From Desmonostoc vinosum HA7617-LM4 (lineage in GTDB: Bacteria; Cyanobacteriota; Cyanobacteriia; Cyanobacteriales; Nostocaceae): a stretch of DNA of 64,000 bases. The DNA lies in contig JAHHHC010000011.1 of NCBI GenBank assembly GCA_019359515.1, positions 94,663 to 158,662 of the forward strand. The letters are read 5' to 3'. Made by a program: the position numbers and the translations under genes. The notes below the pieces were generated by a model. The model searched no databases, was not told where the DNA came from, and saw only the letters and a list, made by a program, of their open reading frames with translations. Shown in pieces: positions 26,460-35,156 of this stretch (positions are counted from its first letter, which is position 1; every line of letters starts with the position of its first letter).

Positions 26460-27626
26460 TTAATTTGTCTTTACTTGTGGTTTACGCCAATGCTGTATTA
26501 GTAATCCAATTGCCATACCAATGCCAACAATGCCAGTAAAGTAAAATAAACTAATTAACCGAGTATAAATTGGTGGTGCAATTCCTTCAACTTCCACTTT
26601 TTGTGCTATTTTGACTGGTGAAAATTGACGGTTAGAGCCTGGTTGTGGAGTTGCTTCTACCTCAATTTTGTGGGGTGCGCCATCAAAAAATTGTTCCAGC
26701 CATATTAATTTGCCTTCTTGGTTAGGGGTTCCTTTGTAAGCAAAAACTGTGAGATTGTCTTCTAGGGCGATAGCTTTAACTTGTAAAGCTACATCCTTGA
26801 TAGGTTGTCCTGTTACAGGATCTTTCACCTGCACAGCTAAATTTGCAGCTTTTCCCACAGTTGCGTTTTTATCACCTTCAAGACGGACTTCTAATTCCTG
26901 AGATTTTTGAGCGGATGGTGCGATCGCTTCGGTACTATTTGAGTGTCCACTACCATGAGCTTCTGCAACTTCTGCACTCAGGTTAATAAATAATAGGGTG
27001 ACTATAGCGACTACTGTCAATGCACTCAATAACAGACGTACTGACTGGGGGGCAATTTCTCCTTGACGTAGTTGTTCTTGTCCGCCAATAACCCAGCCGC
27101 CCAACAATCCCATTGACAATAAAACAGCGACAACAACGGCAAAATATTTATATTTAACTGGGTTTTCTTGAACATGCAGATTCAAATTTTGCTCATAAGC
27201 ACCAAAAGCTTGTCCTACCAGAGGTGACACCTTTACCCGTAATTGATAGTTACCACGGATAGGTAACATCTGTTGGATTTCTAGTTTTCCATCAGGTGCG
27301 GCTGCATTCATTTCTAGCAATTTTGTGCCTTCAACGATTGGAAAATCTGTTGTCAACCAAGGATTAGATGGTGGCGTGAGAATTTGTAAGTCGATTAAAG
27401 CATTTCTATACGGTTTACCCCCAGCATCAACAGCTTGTAGTGTCAGAGTCACAGGGGATTGTGGTTTTTCTGTTCCTGCCTCAAACGGATGAATACGTTC
27501 TTGGGGTGGGTTGGTAGAGAGAATCACTCTAGGTGTAGGAATTTGGGAAAATCCCACAAAGGAATAAAGAACTGACAACGCCATGCAAACAGTACTAATT
27601 ACTCCAAATAGTTGATACTTTTTCAT
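26460..27626 (-). CDS. Membrane protein with two extracytoplasmic Ig-like domains, metal-import locus
   Basis: A 388-residue protein. An N-terminal membrane anchor (about 5-27) is followed by a beta-rich domain (about 45-155), two membrane helices (about 162-183 and 197-218), a His-rich AHGSGHSN after the second, another beta-rich domain (about 240-350) and a last helix (about 357-378). The beta domains look like Ig/CARDB-type folds. I do not recognise the family. Its place between cbtB and cbiMQO, and the histidines, suggest a metal-capturing accessory comparable to NikK/NikL or CbiK/CbiL; this is inference. Start ATG 27626. Confidence 0.65.
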   Translation of the reverse strand: MKKYQLFGVISTVCMALSVLYSFVGFSQIPTPRVILSTNPPQERIHPFEAGTEKPQSPVTLTLQAVDAGGKPYRNALIDLQILTPPSNPWLTTDFPIVEGTKLLEMNAAAPDGKLEIQQMLPIRGNYQLRVKVSPLVGQAFGAYEQNLNLHVQENPVKYKYFAVVVAVLLSMGLLGGWVIGGQEQLRQGEIAPQSVRLLLSALTVVAIVTLLFINLSAEVAEAHGSGHSNSTEAIAPSAQKSQELEVRLEGDKNATVGKAANLAVQVKDPVTGQPIKDVALQVKAIALEDNLTVFAYKGTPNQEGKLIWLEQFFDGAPHKIEVEATPQPGSNRQFSPVKIAQKVEVEGIAPPIYTRLISLFYFTGIVGIGMAIGLLIQHWRKPQVKTN

Positions 27627-27808
27627 AAAACCTTATTGATTGAGATCAGGATAAAGTAATGTAGAGATGCTTAGTTTTTCATCTCTACAAAACTCAATTT
27701 TTCTAAGCAAAAACACTGACATCAAATATCAGCCATGTTAACATCATTATTTTTGTTGGGTGCTTAATAAAGGCTTATGCACTTAACAAATCTTGGAATG
27801 ATGATTAT

Positions 27809-28000
27809 TTAGTGACATGCAACACCTAAGGTATGGTGACGCATAGAGTGTGTTGTGTTATGAGCCGCAGGATAGGTAGAGAAAAAAACAGTCCAGATTA
27901 CTAAAGAAGATAGCAGCATATAAAGTGTTACCTGCACAGGTTTAGATAGGGTAATGCTTGCGGTCTTCTGCAATACTGAAGTAGAAGAAAAAACAGTCAT
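27809..28000 (-). CDS. cbtB: CbtB-type small cobalt transporter subunit
   Basis: A 63-residue protein with one membrane helix (about 22-43) and a C-terminal metal-binding tail HNTTHSMRHHTLGVACH. The form RHH.LGV.CH is the hallmark of the CbtB family (single-helix proteins tied to cobalt/B12 loci). It is first in the leftward metal cluster, followed after 182 bp by the Ig-like membrane protein. No cbtA is visible. It could serve another metal, such as nickel. Confidence 0.85.
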   Translation of the reverse strand: MTVFSSTSVLQKTASITLSKPVQVTLYMLLSSLVIWTVFFSTYPAAHNTTHSMRHHTLGVACH

Positions 28001-28568
28001 TTTTGACCTTCCATAGTTAATGTGAGAAATTTATCAATCAAAAGGCATTATGCCACTTGATTGCAAAAAGATATACCATCAACTTTGTATTTGACAAGTG
28101 TGTATAAAATGTATTAAATATTTCGACTTTAACAAATGTAATTAAAGTTTTATATTATAGCGGTTTTAAATAATTTGTGAAATATGAGAGATAGTTCTTG
28201 ATTGTTGACTGTTAACTACTATTGTTCATTTTTTTTACAACTTATCATGCAGAAATTTACGCATAAAGTTAATACAAATGACAAACGCATGACACATTGT
28301 TTTATAGGATGATATTCTCCATTAAGATAAAAATTTACATTAACAACATCACAAAAAGTAAATTAAAAAGCTTTTTCTCAAGGGCGATCGCCAAGTGAAA
28401 CCAAAATCAATACAGTTTGGGAACAAAAGCAGGCTATTGCCTGAAAAATACTTAATTGTGTCTTAAGTTAATTGAGAATTGTTGACAAGAATCAGTTTTA
28501 TTTGTAGTATATTTAAGAAAAATTATTGCAAATATTTTGCAATTTCTTGGAGCGCTCATCGTAATGTC
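28001..28568. other. Divergent promoter region between cbtB and multicopper oxidase
   Basis: About 570 bp of AT-rich DNA with no gene. I looked for a B12-box (GCCACTG / AGCCAGGAGACCTGCC-like) on both strands and saw none. The region must hold both promoters; no operator is identifiable. Confidence 0.5.
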
Positions 28569-29591
28569 ATGCCCAACAACTTCACTTTGAATAAAGACCA
28601 ACTTTGGAGCCGCCGTCAACTACTGAAGCTGGGTATGACGGGTGCTGGTGTGGCAGGTGCAGCAGCGCTATGGCAGATATTGAAGCCACAAACTAAGTCA
28701 ATTGTCAGAGTGCCATCAATGGAAATGGAAGCACCACAGGGAGCTGCTAACCCGATGCAGGTGCTACGAAATTTCGATTATGGGACAGTAAAAAAAGAAA
28801 ATGGACGCACCATTAGAGAATTTCAGTTAGTCGCGGATACTTCTGTAATTCAATTAAATAGTGCTGTTTCTTACAACATTTGGGATTTAAACGGTCGCAT
28901 ACCAGGGCCAACGCTACGGGCACAACAAGGCGATCGCATCCGGGTATTATTTCTCAACAAAGCAGGACATTCTCACTCTTTACATTTTCACGGTGTTCAC
29001 CCCTCAGAAATGGATGGCATTCGCCCAATCGGTAATGGCAAAGCAACAATTTATGAGTTTGATGCCGAACCGTATGGTGTCCATTTATACCATTGTCACG
29101 TGGAGCCAGTGACGCGCCACATCGCCAAGGGGTTGTATGGGATGTTCATCGTTGATCCACCCACACCTCGCCCCCCAGCGGATGAGATAGTCCTAGTCAT
29201 GGCTGGGTATGACGTGAATGACGATAGCCACAATGAGTATTATGCCTTCAATGGTCTGCCGCACTACTTAATGCATCATCCTGTGCGGATTTACAAAGAT
29301 CAGTTAATTCGGCTATATGTTCTCAACATCATTGAATACGATCCGGCAGTGACATTTCATCTACACGCCAACTTCTTCGACGTTTATCGCTATGGCATGA
29401 GTATGAAGGGGAGCGAGAAAACTGATGTGATTACGATGGGTATAGCAGAAAGGCACATCTTAGAGTTTGTTTTTCACTATCCAGGTAAGTATATGTTTCA
29501 TCCCCATCAAGACGCGATCGCTGAAAATGGTTGCATGGGTCAATTTGAAGTAGTCACAGAAAACGACCCTAAAAACCCCACAAAAAATTAA
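28569..29591 (+). CDS. Tat-exported multicopper oxidase
   Basis: A 340-residue protein started at ATG 28569; an upstream TTG adds 30 residues unlike a signal peptide. SRRQLLKLG near residue 14 is a twin-arginine signal, with a hydrophobic stretch after it. Copper motifs: HSLHFHGVH, YHCHVEPVTRH, HLHANFFDVY and the last YMFHPHQDAIAENGCMG. The type-1 site is therefore H...C...H in an unusual order, and the usual HCHxxxHxxxGM end reads HPHQ..IAENGCMG. Two cupredoxin domains suggest a small, nitrite-reductase-like or SLAC-like oxidase. It is divergent from the Co/Ni cluster and may handle metal in the periplasm. Tat export is consistent with the tatA gene at 59.3 kb. Confidence 0.85.
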   Translation: MPNNFTLNKDQLWSRRQLLKLGMTGAGVAGAAALWQILKPQTKSIVRVPSMEMEAPQGAANPMQVLRNFDYGTVKKENGRTIREFQLVADTSVIQLNSAVSYNIWDLNGRIPGPTLRAQQGDRIRVLFLNKAGHSHSLHFHGVHPSEMDGIRPIGNGKATIYEFDAEPYGVHLYHCHVEPVTRHIAKGLYGMFIVDPPTPRPPADEIVLVMAGYDVNDDSHNEYYAFNGLPHYLMHHPVRIYKDQLIRLYVLNIIEYDPAVTFHLHANFFDVYRYGMSMKGSEKTDVITMGIAERHILEFVFHYPGKYMFHPHQDAIAENGCMGQFEVVTENDPKNPTKN

Positions 29592-29613
29592 TGAGTCGGC
29601 TTCAGGTGGAAAG

Positions 29614-29696
29614 CGGAAGATGGAGGAATTGAACCCCCAGGTGTTACCCTGCTCTAGTTTTCAAGACTAGTTGCCCTCCCTTGAGCAGCATCTTCC
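29614..29696 (-). tRNA. tRNA-Ser (UGA)
   Basis: 83 nt. Acceptor GGAAGAT/ATCTTCC. The anticodon arm CTAGT-CTTGAAA-ACTAG gives anticodon UGA. It has a T-arm with GTTCAAT and a variable region longer than in class I tRNAs. It is first in a leftward array. Folding looks sound by eye. Confidence 0.85.
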
Positions 29697-29703
29697 TTGA
29701 AGG

Positions 29704-29778
29704 GGTGTCTGACGGGGCTTGAACCCGTTATGACTGGTTCCACAAACCAGCGCCGCGACCACTTTGGCTTCAGACACC
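29704..29778 (-). tRNA. tRNA-His (GUG)
   Basis: 75 nt. Encoded G-1 opposite C73, acceptor GTGTCTG/CAGACAC. Anticodon arm CTGGT-TTGTGGA-ACCAG with anticodon GUG. T-arm CGGGTTCAAGCCCCG. Bases 8-9 are AA where U8 is usual. Confidence 0.85.
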
Positions 29779-29784
29779 ATTCAG

Positions 29785-29858
29785 TGGAATCAAGGGGATT
29801 TGAACCCCTAACCTCCTGTGTGCAAAACAGGCGCTCTGCCAGTTAGAGCTATGACCCC
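29785..29858 (-). tRNA. tRNA-Ala (UGC)
   Basis: 74 nt. Acceptor GGGGTCA pairs with TGATTCC using two G-U pairs. Anticodon arm CCTGT-TTTGCAC-ACAGG with anticodon UGC. T-arm AGGGGTTCAAATCCCCT. The G3-U70 identity pair of alanine tRNAs is compatible with the G-U pairs seen. Confidence 0.82.
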
Positions 29859-29864
29859 ATACAG

Positions 29865-29932
29865 CAGAAGTGATAGGTACATATATAAAACCGTTTAGAA
29901 GACGGTTGCCTTATCTGTTAGGCGACACTCCC
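29865..29932 (-). tRNA. Degenerate tRNA-Arg-like gene (UCU)
   Basis: 68 nt. The acceptor GGGAGTG can pair with CACTTCT, and the anticodon arm ACCGT-CTTCTAA-ACGGT gives UCU. The region of the variable loop and T-arm (TTTATATATGTACCTAT) has no GTTCAA and no stable stem. It is probably a decayed tRNA within the array. Confidence 0.6.
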
Positions 29933-29941
29933 ATAAGTTGG

Positions 29942-30014
29942 TAACCCCAGCAGGAATTGAAAGAGCAACTTCCTCCTTGTAAGAGAGGCACTCTCCCAAC
30001 TGAGTTACAGGGCT
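29942..30014 (-). tRNA. tRNA-Val (UAC), diverged
   Basis: 73 nt. Anticodon arm CCTCT-CTTACAA-GGAGG gives UAC, with a good D-arm (ACTCAGTTGGGAGAGT). The acceptor AGCCCTG pairs with TGGGGTT through several G-U pairs, and the T-stem is imperfect. It is likely a diverged array member. Confidence 0.65.
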
Positions 30015-30019
30015 AAGAA

Positions 30020-30075
30020 AGCGATTGACGAGATTTGAACTCGTACTTAGACTCTAGTGCTTTACTACATATAGA
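30020..30075 (-). tRNA. 3' fragment of a tRNA
   Basis: A perfect T-arm (ACGAGTTCAAATCTCGT) followed by CAATCGC, the 3' acceptor strand, but no matching 5' half (GCGATTG) within tRNA distance upstream. The anticodon region is damaged, so identity cannot be assigned. Confidence 0.55.
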
Positions 30076-30178
30076 TTACAAACATATTACAAAAATGTCA
30101 AGGGCATACTACAAACTTTTTCAAAGAAGTGAGACCGCTCTTGATTGAGTTGCACTTCTCACACGCTGTTACAACATT

Positions 30179-30345
30179 AGACTTCTTGCAAAAATACTGG
30201 AACCGTCAGAGACTCAAGTCTCTGCCTAATAGCAAAAGTCCGTTGAAACGGACTAAAAATACTGTTATTAGTCGGTTGAAACCGACTTGAGTTATCAGCC
30301 AGAAAATTTATTTTCTGGCGAGTATCCGACTTTTGCAAGAGGTCT
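30179..30345. mobile_element. Multi-hairpin repeat element, copy B (167 bp, inverted)
   Basis: Nearly identical to 10417-10583 and 41923-42088 but in opposite orientation. All four internal hairpins are intact here, including AAAGTCCGTTGAAACGGACT and TTAGTCGGTTGAAACCGACT. It sits 100 bp beyond the tRNA array. Confidence 0.88.
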
Positions 30346-30529
30346 AATGATGAGTAACCAGTGTTAGAGCAGCAAGATATAAAATACTCTTTTTAAGATT
30401 TATATCAGAAATATATTGCATATATAACGGCGATCGCACTAATTTGTGTCCGTAAAAAGGGAACAGGAAACACTTCAACTACGCATGGTGATCGCTCATT
30501 TATAATGGAACTTTTGACACTTCCTTCGT

Positions 30530-31060
30530 TTACTGTGTTAACTGCCGCTCTAAACTGGCTTCCATTGTGCTATTTAAACTATGACCTGCAAGAATGCCAC
30601 TAGTTAAGTAGTAGCTATCATCATTGACTCGATGTAAGGTTTCAAAACCGCTACGGCGTTGACGATCGCTCAGTACCCAGTAACGCTGCACAATAGTCGT
30701 TGGGGCAATCCAACCCTCGCCTTCAATTTGTCCTAAAATATTATGTTGAAGTAAAAAAGTATACTGAAGTTCTCCATTATGCAAACGTCCCTTGTATTGT
30801 AGGGAAATTTCGGGGCGATCGCTACCTGGGAATATCAACTTTGTGGCCATAGTGAACCAGTTATCTCGATTCCAAGCTACTAAGGTCATACCCTTGATGC
30901 TGATTGGCATCCCATCTCGTTCTAGCCAATTTCCTTGCATTGCCCAGCGTCCTGGTTCTAATAAAAAAGTGTGAGCCACCTTACGTTCCTTGTGTTGATC
31001 AAGTATCCCTAAGATATATTTGAAACACAAAAATGTCAGGCAGCTGACTTGCCACACCAC
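30530..31060 (-). CDS. Conserved cyanobacterial hypothetical protein
   Basis: A 176-codon frame whose GTG start (31060) shares the G of the anmK stop (TAGTG), suggesting coupling. The conserved-looking part begins near residue 27 (RKVAHTFLLEPGRWAMQGNW). It is rich in aromatic residues and beta-strand patterns (TMATKLIFPGSDRPEISLQYKGRL, GEGWIAPTTIVQRYWVLSDRQRRSGFETLHRV), perhaps a lipocalin/CpeS-like or THAP4-like barrel. No signal peptide. I do not recognise the family. The neighbour anmK suggests nothing firm. Confidence 0.6.
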   Translation of the reverse strand: MVWQVSCLTFLCFKYILGILDQHKERKVAHTFLLEPGRWAMQGNWLERDGMPISIKGMTLVAWNRDNWFTMATKLIFPGSDRPEISLQYKGRLHNGELQYTFLLQHNILGQIEGEGWIAPTTIVQRYWVLSDRQRRSGFETLHRVNDDSYYLTSGILAGHSLNSTMEASLERQLTQ

Positions 31061-32322
31061 TAAATTAGTTTTTGATGGATTTCCCCTAATAAGACTTCTT
31101 GAGGTGCGCCTGTGGCGGTTGGTAGGTTGCCAGGTATACCTAGTTGTCGCCAGTAGGCTAAAATAGCAAAAGCGATCGCTTCTTTAAAGTCTGCACTCAA
31201 GCCGACTTCATCCGTAGTTTGCACAGGAATTGATGTGAGCAATAACTCTATTTGCCGTTTTAAGTAGAGATTACGACTACCACCGCCACATAATAATACT
31301 CGCTGTGGCATTTGTGGTAAAAAAGTGCGGTAACTGTGAGCAATTGAAGCCGCTGTGAGTTCTGTAAGAGTTGCAAGAATGTCAGTAGGACTAAGTTGGT
31401 ATGCTTCGGCGTCTTTTAAACACTGATGTAAATAAGTTACACCAAATAATTCTCGACCAGTAGATTTAGGTGGAGGTAAATGAAAGTATTCTTGACTCAA
31501 CCATTGTTCTATCAATGGATTACAGGGAGTACCGTTAGCTGCCCATTTACCATCTTCATCGTAAGTTTTAGCACCAGCGCTTAAATGCTCCACTGCCAAA
31601 TCCAACAAGCTATTTCCCGGCCCAGTATCCCAACCGCGAATTCTTGTGAGCCAATCGCCATGCCGAGGTGGAATATACGCAACATTACCAATACCGCCAA
31701 TATTTTGAATACACCGCCCCTCTTGAGGATGACTGAGTAAAAAGGCATCAACTCTCGGCACAAGAGGCGCACCATGACCACCAATAGCAATATCAGCAAT
31801 CCGGAAATTACTCACAGTTGTAATCCCAGTCAGATGAGCAATCAAAGCCCCACGCCCAATTTGCAAACTGTAACCCAAAGGGACAGAATACCCCGTGTCC
31901 CCCTTCGGGTTCGCAGTCGCCTGCGGAGGGTTTCCCTCCTGCAGCGCTGTCTCACCGCGTAAGCGCGTCCCCCTGTCCTCTTGAGGTGGCCGATGATAAA
32001 CAGTCTGACCGTGGGAACCGATTAATGTGGCTGGTTTGTGACCAGTTTGGATATGTTGAGCAGCTTGAGCAAAGGCAAAAGCGATCGCATCATCTATCTG
32101 TGCTAATTCTGCCATTGAAATGGCTTCTCCAGCACAAACTGCTAGTATGCGTTCTCTCAGTTCGGCAGGATAAGGATATGTCGCCCCTGCTAGTAACTCA
32201 GTTTTGAGATCAAGTTCTGTACCAGAAATATCTACCAAAGCGGCGTCTATGCCATCTACAGATGTGCCGCTAATTAAACCGATAACGCGGCAAGGAACGA
32301 CAGTTTGCTCAATCGGATACAT
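31060..32322 (-). CDS. anmK: Anhydro-N-acetylmuramic acid kinase with repeat-derived insert
   Basis: A 420-residue protein started at ATG 32322 (a GTG at 32361 would add 13 residues). It has the AnmK N-terminus [67 protein letters not shown] and the C-terminal [10 protein letters not shown]. The enzyme phosphorylates and opens 1,6-anhydroMurNAc from cell-wall recycling. Between VYHRPPQ and [14 protein letters not shown] lies an extra segment of about 33 residues, rich in Arg/Gly/Pro ([13 protein letters not shown]...NPKGD). It is encoded by palindromic GC-rich repeat DNA (31882-31980) and in frame. Active-site motifs remain. Confidence 0.9.
   Translation of the reverse strand: MYPIEQTVVPCRVIGLISGTSVDGIDAALVDISGTELDLKTELLAGATYPYPAELRERILAVCAGEAISMAELAQIDDAIAFAFAQAAQHIQTGHKPATLIGSHGQTVYHRPPQEDRGTRLRGETALQEGNPPQATANPKGDTGYSVPLGYSLQIGRGALIAHLTGITTVSNFRIADIAIGGHGAPLVPRVDAFLLSHPQEGRCIQNIGGIGNVAYIPPRHGDWLTRIRGWDTGPGNSLLDLAVEHLSAGAKTYDEDGKWAANGTPCNPLIEQWLSQEYFHLPPPKSTGRELFGVTYLHQCLKDAEAYQLSPTDILATLTELTAASIAHSYRTFLPQMPQRVLLCGGGSRNLYLKRQIELLLTSIPVQTTDEVGLSADFKEAIAFAILAYWRQLGIPGNLPTATGAPQEVLLGEIHQKLI
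31882..31980. repeat. GC-rich palindromic repeat inside anmK
   Basis: It contains short inverted repeats (TCGCCTGCGGAGGG.. / CCCTCCTGCAGCG..; ACCGCGTAAGCGCGT) typical of dispersed cyanobacterial repeats. It is in frame with anmK and lengthens it by about 33 codons. Confidence 0.75.
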
Positions 32323-32586
32323 ATACAAAGATAGTTTTTTTGATTGTACGCGGTAGTTCACTACCGCAGGTTTTCAAACTCTCGTAAGATTTTTAATGAA
32401 ATCAGATGTGTACGATGTACCTAACTTTTTAGATTTTTATCATCAATTAATTTTAAAGAATATTAATTTATTTTATCTCTAGCTTTCTACAATGGTCGCT
32501 GGTGAAGAAATTGATAGCTTTTTCAGCCATCCGCAGTCCCCCGGATTTAGGTATGATATTTTCAAAGCAGTAATTCTCTCTCATCT

Positions 32587-33207
32587 ATGACTCAAGCCTT
32601 ACCAAAGCTAGTAACCTTTGAGGAATTTATCAATTGGCTGCCTGAGAATTTCAGGGAACGCTACGAACTGCATAATGGAAATATTGTTGAAATGGCGCAA
32701 CCTGTGGGGGAACACGAAGAAGTTAAAGGATTTTTGACGGTCAAGCTTAGTGCTTTAATTGACCGATTAAACCTCCGTTACTTTATCCCCAACCAAGCTA
32801 TAGTCAAGCCGCCTGGAAAAGATTCTGGTTATTTTCCAGATGTGTTGGTGCTAAATCGTGCAAATTTGGTAAACGAAGAACTTTGGAAAAAAGAATCTAC
32901 TCTTAGTTTAGGTGCATCAATACCTTTAGTAATTGAGGTTGTATCAACCAACTGGCGGGACGATTACCACTTGAAGTATGCTGATTATGAAGAGATGGGT
33001 ATCCCCGAATACTGGATCATAGATTATGCGGCGTTGGGTGGACGTAATTTTATCGGCAACCCCAAACAACAGACAATCTCTGTTTGTAACTTAGTTGATG
33101 GAGAATATCAGATAAGTAAGTTTCAAGGCAGTGAGATCATTGTCTCCCATACTTTTCCCGAATTAAATCTTACCGCCAATCAAATTTTTACTGCTGGCGT
33201 GGTGTAG
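32587..33207 (+). CDS. Uma2-family PD-(D/E)XK protein
   Basis: A 206-residue protein: TFEEFINWLPENFRERYELHNGNIVEMAQP, GYFPDVLVLNR, LVIEVVSTNWRDDYHLKYADYEEMGIPEYWIIDYAALGG. This matches the Uma2 predicted nuclease pattern (D in PDVLV, E in IEVV). It is only moderately similar to the other copy at 14.2 kb, so not a recent duplicate. It is monocistronic, and its function is not known for the family. Confidence 0.87.
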   Translation: MTQALPKLVTFEEFINWLPENFRERYELHNGNIVEMAQPVGEHEEVKGFLTVKLSALIDRLNLRYFIPNQAIVKPPGKDSGYFPDVLVLNRANLVNEELWKKESTLSLGASIPLVIEVVSTNWRDDYHLKYADYEEMGIPEYWIIDYAALGGRNFIGNPKQQTISVCNLVDGEYQISKFQGSEIIVSHTFPELNLTANQIFTAGVV

Positions 33208-33293
33208 CATTAGCGATCGCAATGATTACTTGAATAACGCGGAATGAAAGATTTTAATTTTGTAGAAAAAGATGTCATCAACGGTATAACACT

Positions 33294-34403
33294 CTATCCC
33301 TGAGATGAAGATGTTTGATCGCTGGCGATGATGTGTAAGTCGATGTTTTTGAGTAAGCGGACTAGTTTTTGAGTTAACGAACCTTTAAGGAGTATTTGCC
33401 ACCGGGATCGTTGACTTTCGCCAATGACGATTTGGGTGATCCGATATTTTTCTGCGACTTCGGCGATCGCCTGAGCTATGTTACTGTTGGTAACGCGAAT
33501 AAAAGTTCCTTCAAATTCTTTGCACAGTTTTTCACAGTTGTGAATATGTAGGCTTTCTTCTTTGGTGAGGAAGCGATCAAGATCGGCAACAAATACTACA
33601 TAAAGTGGGGCATTCATATAGTTAGCCAGTCTTGCACCCCGACGTAATAGTTGCAATGAGTTGGGATAGGTGGATACGCATACTAAAACCCGTTCGTGGA
33701 TATTGCAAAATTGTCCGTTGGGGGTGGTGGCAAGGGCGTTTTCTTCAACGTTATCTGCGACTTCGCGCAAAGCCAATTCCCGTAATGCAATCAAGTTACG
33801 GCGTTGGAAAAAGTTATCGAGGGATTGTTGAATTTTTTGTGGTGCGTAAATCTTGCCTTCTAATAACCGTTCTTGCAGGGTTTCTGGTGTAACATCTACC
33901 ACCACTAATTCGTCTGCTTCTTCTAGAATGCGGTCTGGTACACGCTCTCTTACTACTATGCCAGTAATCCTTGCTACTAAGTCGTTAAGACTTTCTAGAT
34001 GTTGAACGTTCATTGTCGAGTAAACATCAATGCCTGCTGCTAAAATTATTTCGACATCTGCGTAGCGTTTTTCTTTGACGGAACTGGGAACGTTGGTATG
34101 GGCGAGTTCATCGATTAAGGCTAATTGAGGCGATCGCTTTAAAATCGCGTCTGTGTCCATCTCTGTCAATATTAACCCACCGCGAGGAATTTGTTTACGA
34201 GGAATAATCTCTAATCCCTCTGCCTTCTCTGCCGTTTCTTTGCGTCCGTGGGTTTCTAAAAGTCCAACAACAACATCAATTCCTTCTTGTTTTAATGCGT
34301 GTCCTTCTTCTAGCATCCGGTAGGTTTTCCCCACTCCAGGAGCCATACCAATAAATATTTTATGTTTACCCCGCCGTGCCGCATGAATTGAGTAATTTGT
34401 CAT
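33294..34403 (-). CDS. kdpD: KdpD N-terminal protein (KdpD + USP domains, no kinase)
   Basis: A 369-residue protein: the KdpD domain with Walker A GMAPGVGKT (19-27) and LALIDELAHTNVP, then a universal-stress-protein-like domain (about 235-365, ERVLVCVSTYPNS...RSRWQILLKGSLTQKLVR). The membrane part and histidine-kinase part of enterobacterial KdpD are absent, as known for cyanobacteria such as Anabaena. It is last in kdpABCD. It may sense K+ or ATP and act through another kinase. No kdpE is in the operon. Confidence 0.9.
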   Translation of the reverse strand: MTNYSIHAARRGKHKIFIGMAPGVGKTYRMLEEGHALKQEGIDVVVGLLETHGRKETAEKAEGLEIIPRKQIPRGGLILTEMDTDAILKRSPQLALIDELAHTNVPSSVKEKRYADVEIILAAGIDVYSTMNVQHLESLNDLVARITGIVVRERVPDRILEEADELVVVDVTPETLQERLLEGKIYAPQKIQQSLDNFFQRRNLIALRELALREVADNVEENALATTPNGQFCNIHERVLVCVSTYPNSLQLLRRGARLANYMNAPLYVVFVADLDRFLTKEESLHIHNCEKLCKEFEGTFIRVTNSNIAQAIAEVAEKYRITQIVIGESQRSRWQILLKGSLTQKLVRLLKNIDLHIIASDQTSSSQG

Positions 34404-34486
34404 TGGTCATTGGTTATTGGTTATTGATCATTTCTCCTTTGTCCCTATTCCTCGTGGACTGAGCGAAGTCGAAGTCCATTCCCCAA

Positions 34487-35092
34487 TCATTGATTTTGCT
34501 GACGGTTCAGGTCTTGCAAATCAAGAGCATAATTCAACCGCAGAACATTGACTCCTGGCTCGCCAAAAATCCATAAAAATCTCCCATCGGTGTACTTATT
34601 AATTAAAGGAAATATTTCTTGTTCTCGCACTCCACGCGCACGAGCAACCCGCTCTAATTGTTGTAATGTAGCTTTTACGGAAATATGAGGATCTAAACCT
34701 GAACCGGAGGTATAAATTAAATCCGCGATCGGTTGAATGTTTTCTTCCCGTAATTTATTTGCTTGCTCTACAATCCTGTTTAGTAATTCTGGATTGCTAG
34801 CAGCGAGATTACTGGCTCCTGAGATACCAGTTGGTTTGGCTTTTTTACCTTGGCTATATCTCACAGTGCTGGGACGACCATGAAAATATCGCTCAGATGT
34901 GAACACCTGACCAATTAAAGCTGAACCAATTGATTCATTCTTTAAATTCAGCATGATGCTGCCATTAGCTTGATAGGGAAAGAAAACCTGTCCCACCACA
35001 AGGATGATTAAGGGATAGATGATTGCTGTTAGCAACCAAAGTACTAGAATTACAAAAACCGCTCTAATAGTTTCTCGAATAAAAGACATCAT
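34487..35092 (-). CDS. kdpC: Potassium-transporting ATPase subunit KdpC
   Basis: About 201 residues from ATG 35092; a TTG at 35113 is possible but leads with a poor N-terminus. It has one N-terminal membrane helix, then VGQVFFPYQANGSI, SALIGQVFTSERYFHGRPS, AASNPELLNRI and TSGSGLDPHIS, all KdpC landmarks. It bridges KdpA and KdpB and aids ATP use. The gene lies 64 bp after kdpB. Confidence 0.93.
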   Translation of the reverse strand: MMSFIRETIRAVFVILVLWLLTAIIYPLIILVVGQVFFPYQANGSIMLNLKNESIGSALIGQVFTSERYFHGRPSTVRYSQGKKAKPTGISGASNLAASNPELLNRIVEQANKLREENIQPIADLIYTSGSGLDPHISVKATLQQLERVARARGVREQEIFPLINKYTDGRFLWIFGEPGVNVLRLNYALDLQDLNRQQNQ

Positions 35093-35156
35093 AAAGATTC
35101 CACTTGCGTTCAAAATTTAATTATGTAACTTTCCCCCTGCTCCCTGCTTCTTATCT

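Noticed and set aside
28001..28568. Possible cobalamin riboswitch before cbtB
   Set aside because: No B12-box or matching arms were seen on either strand.
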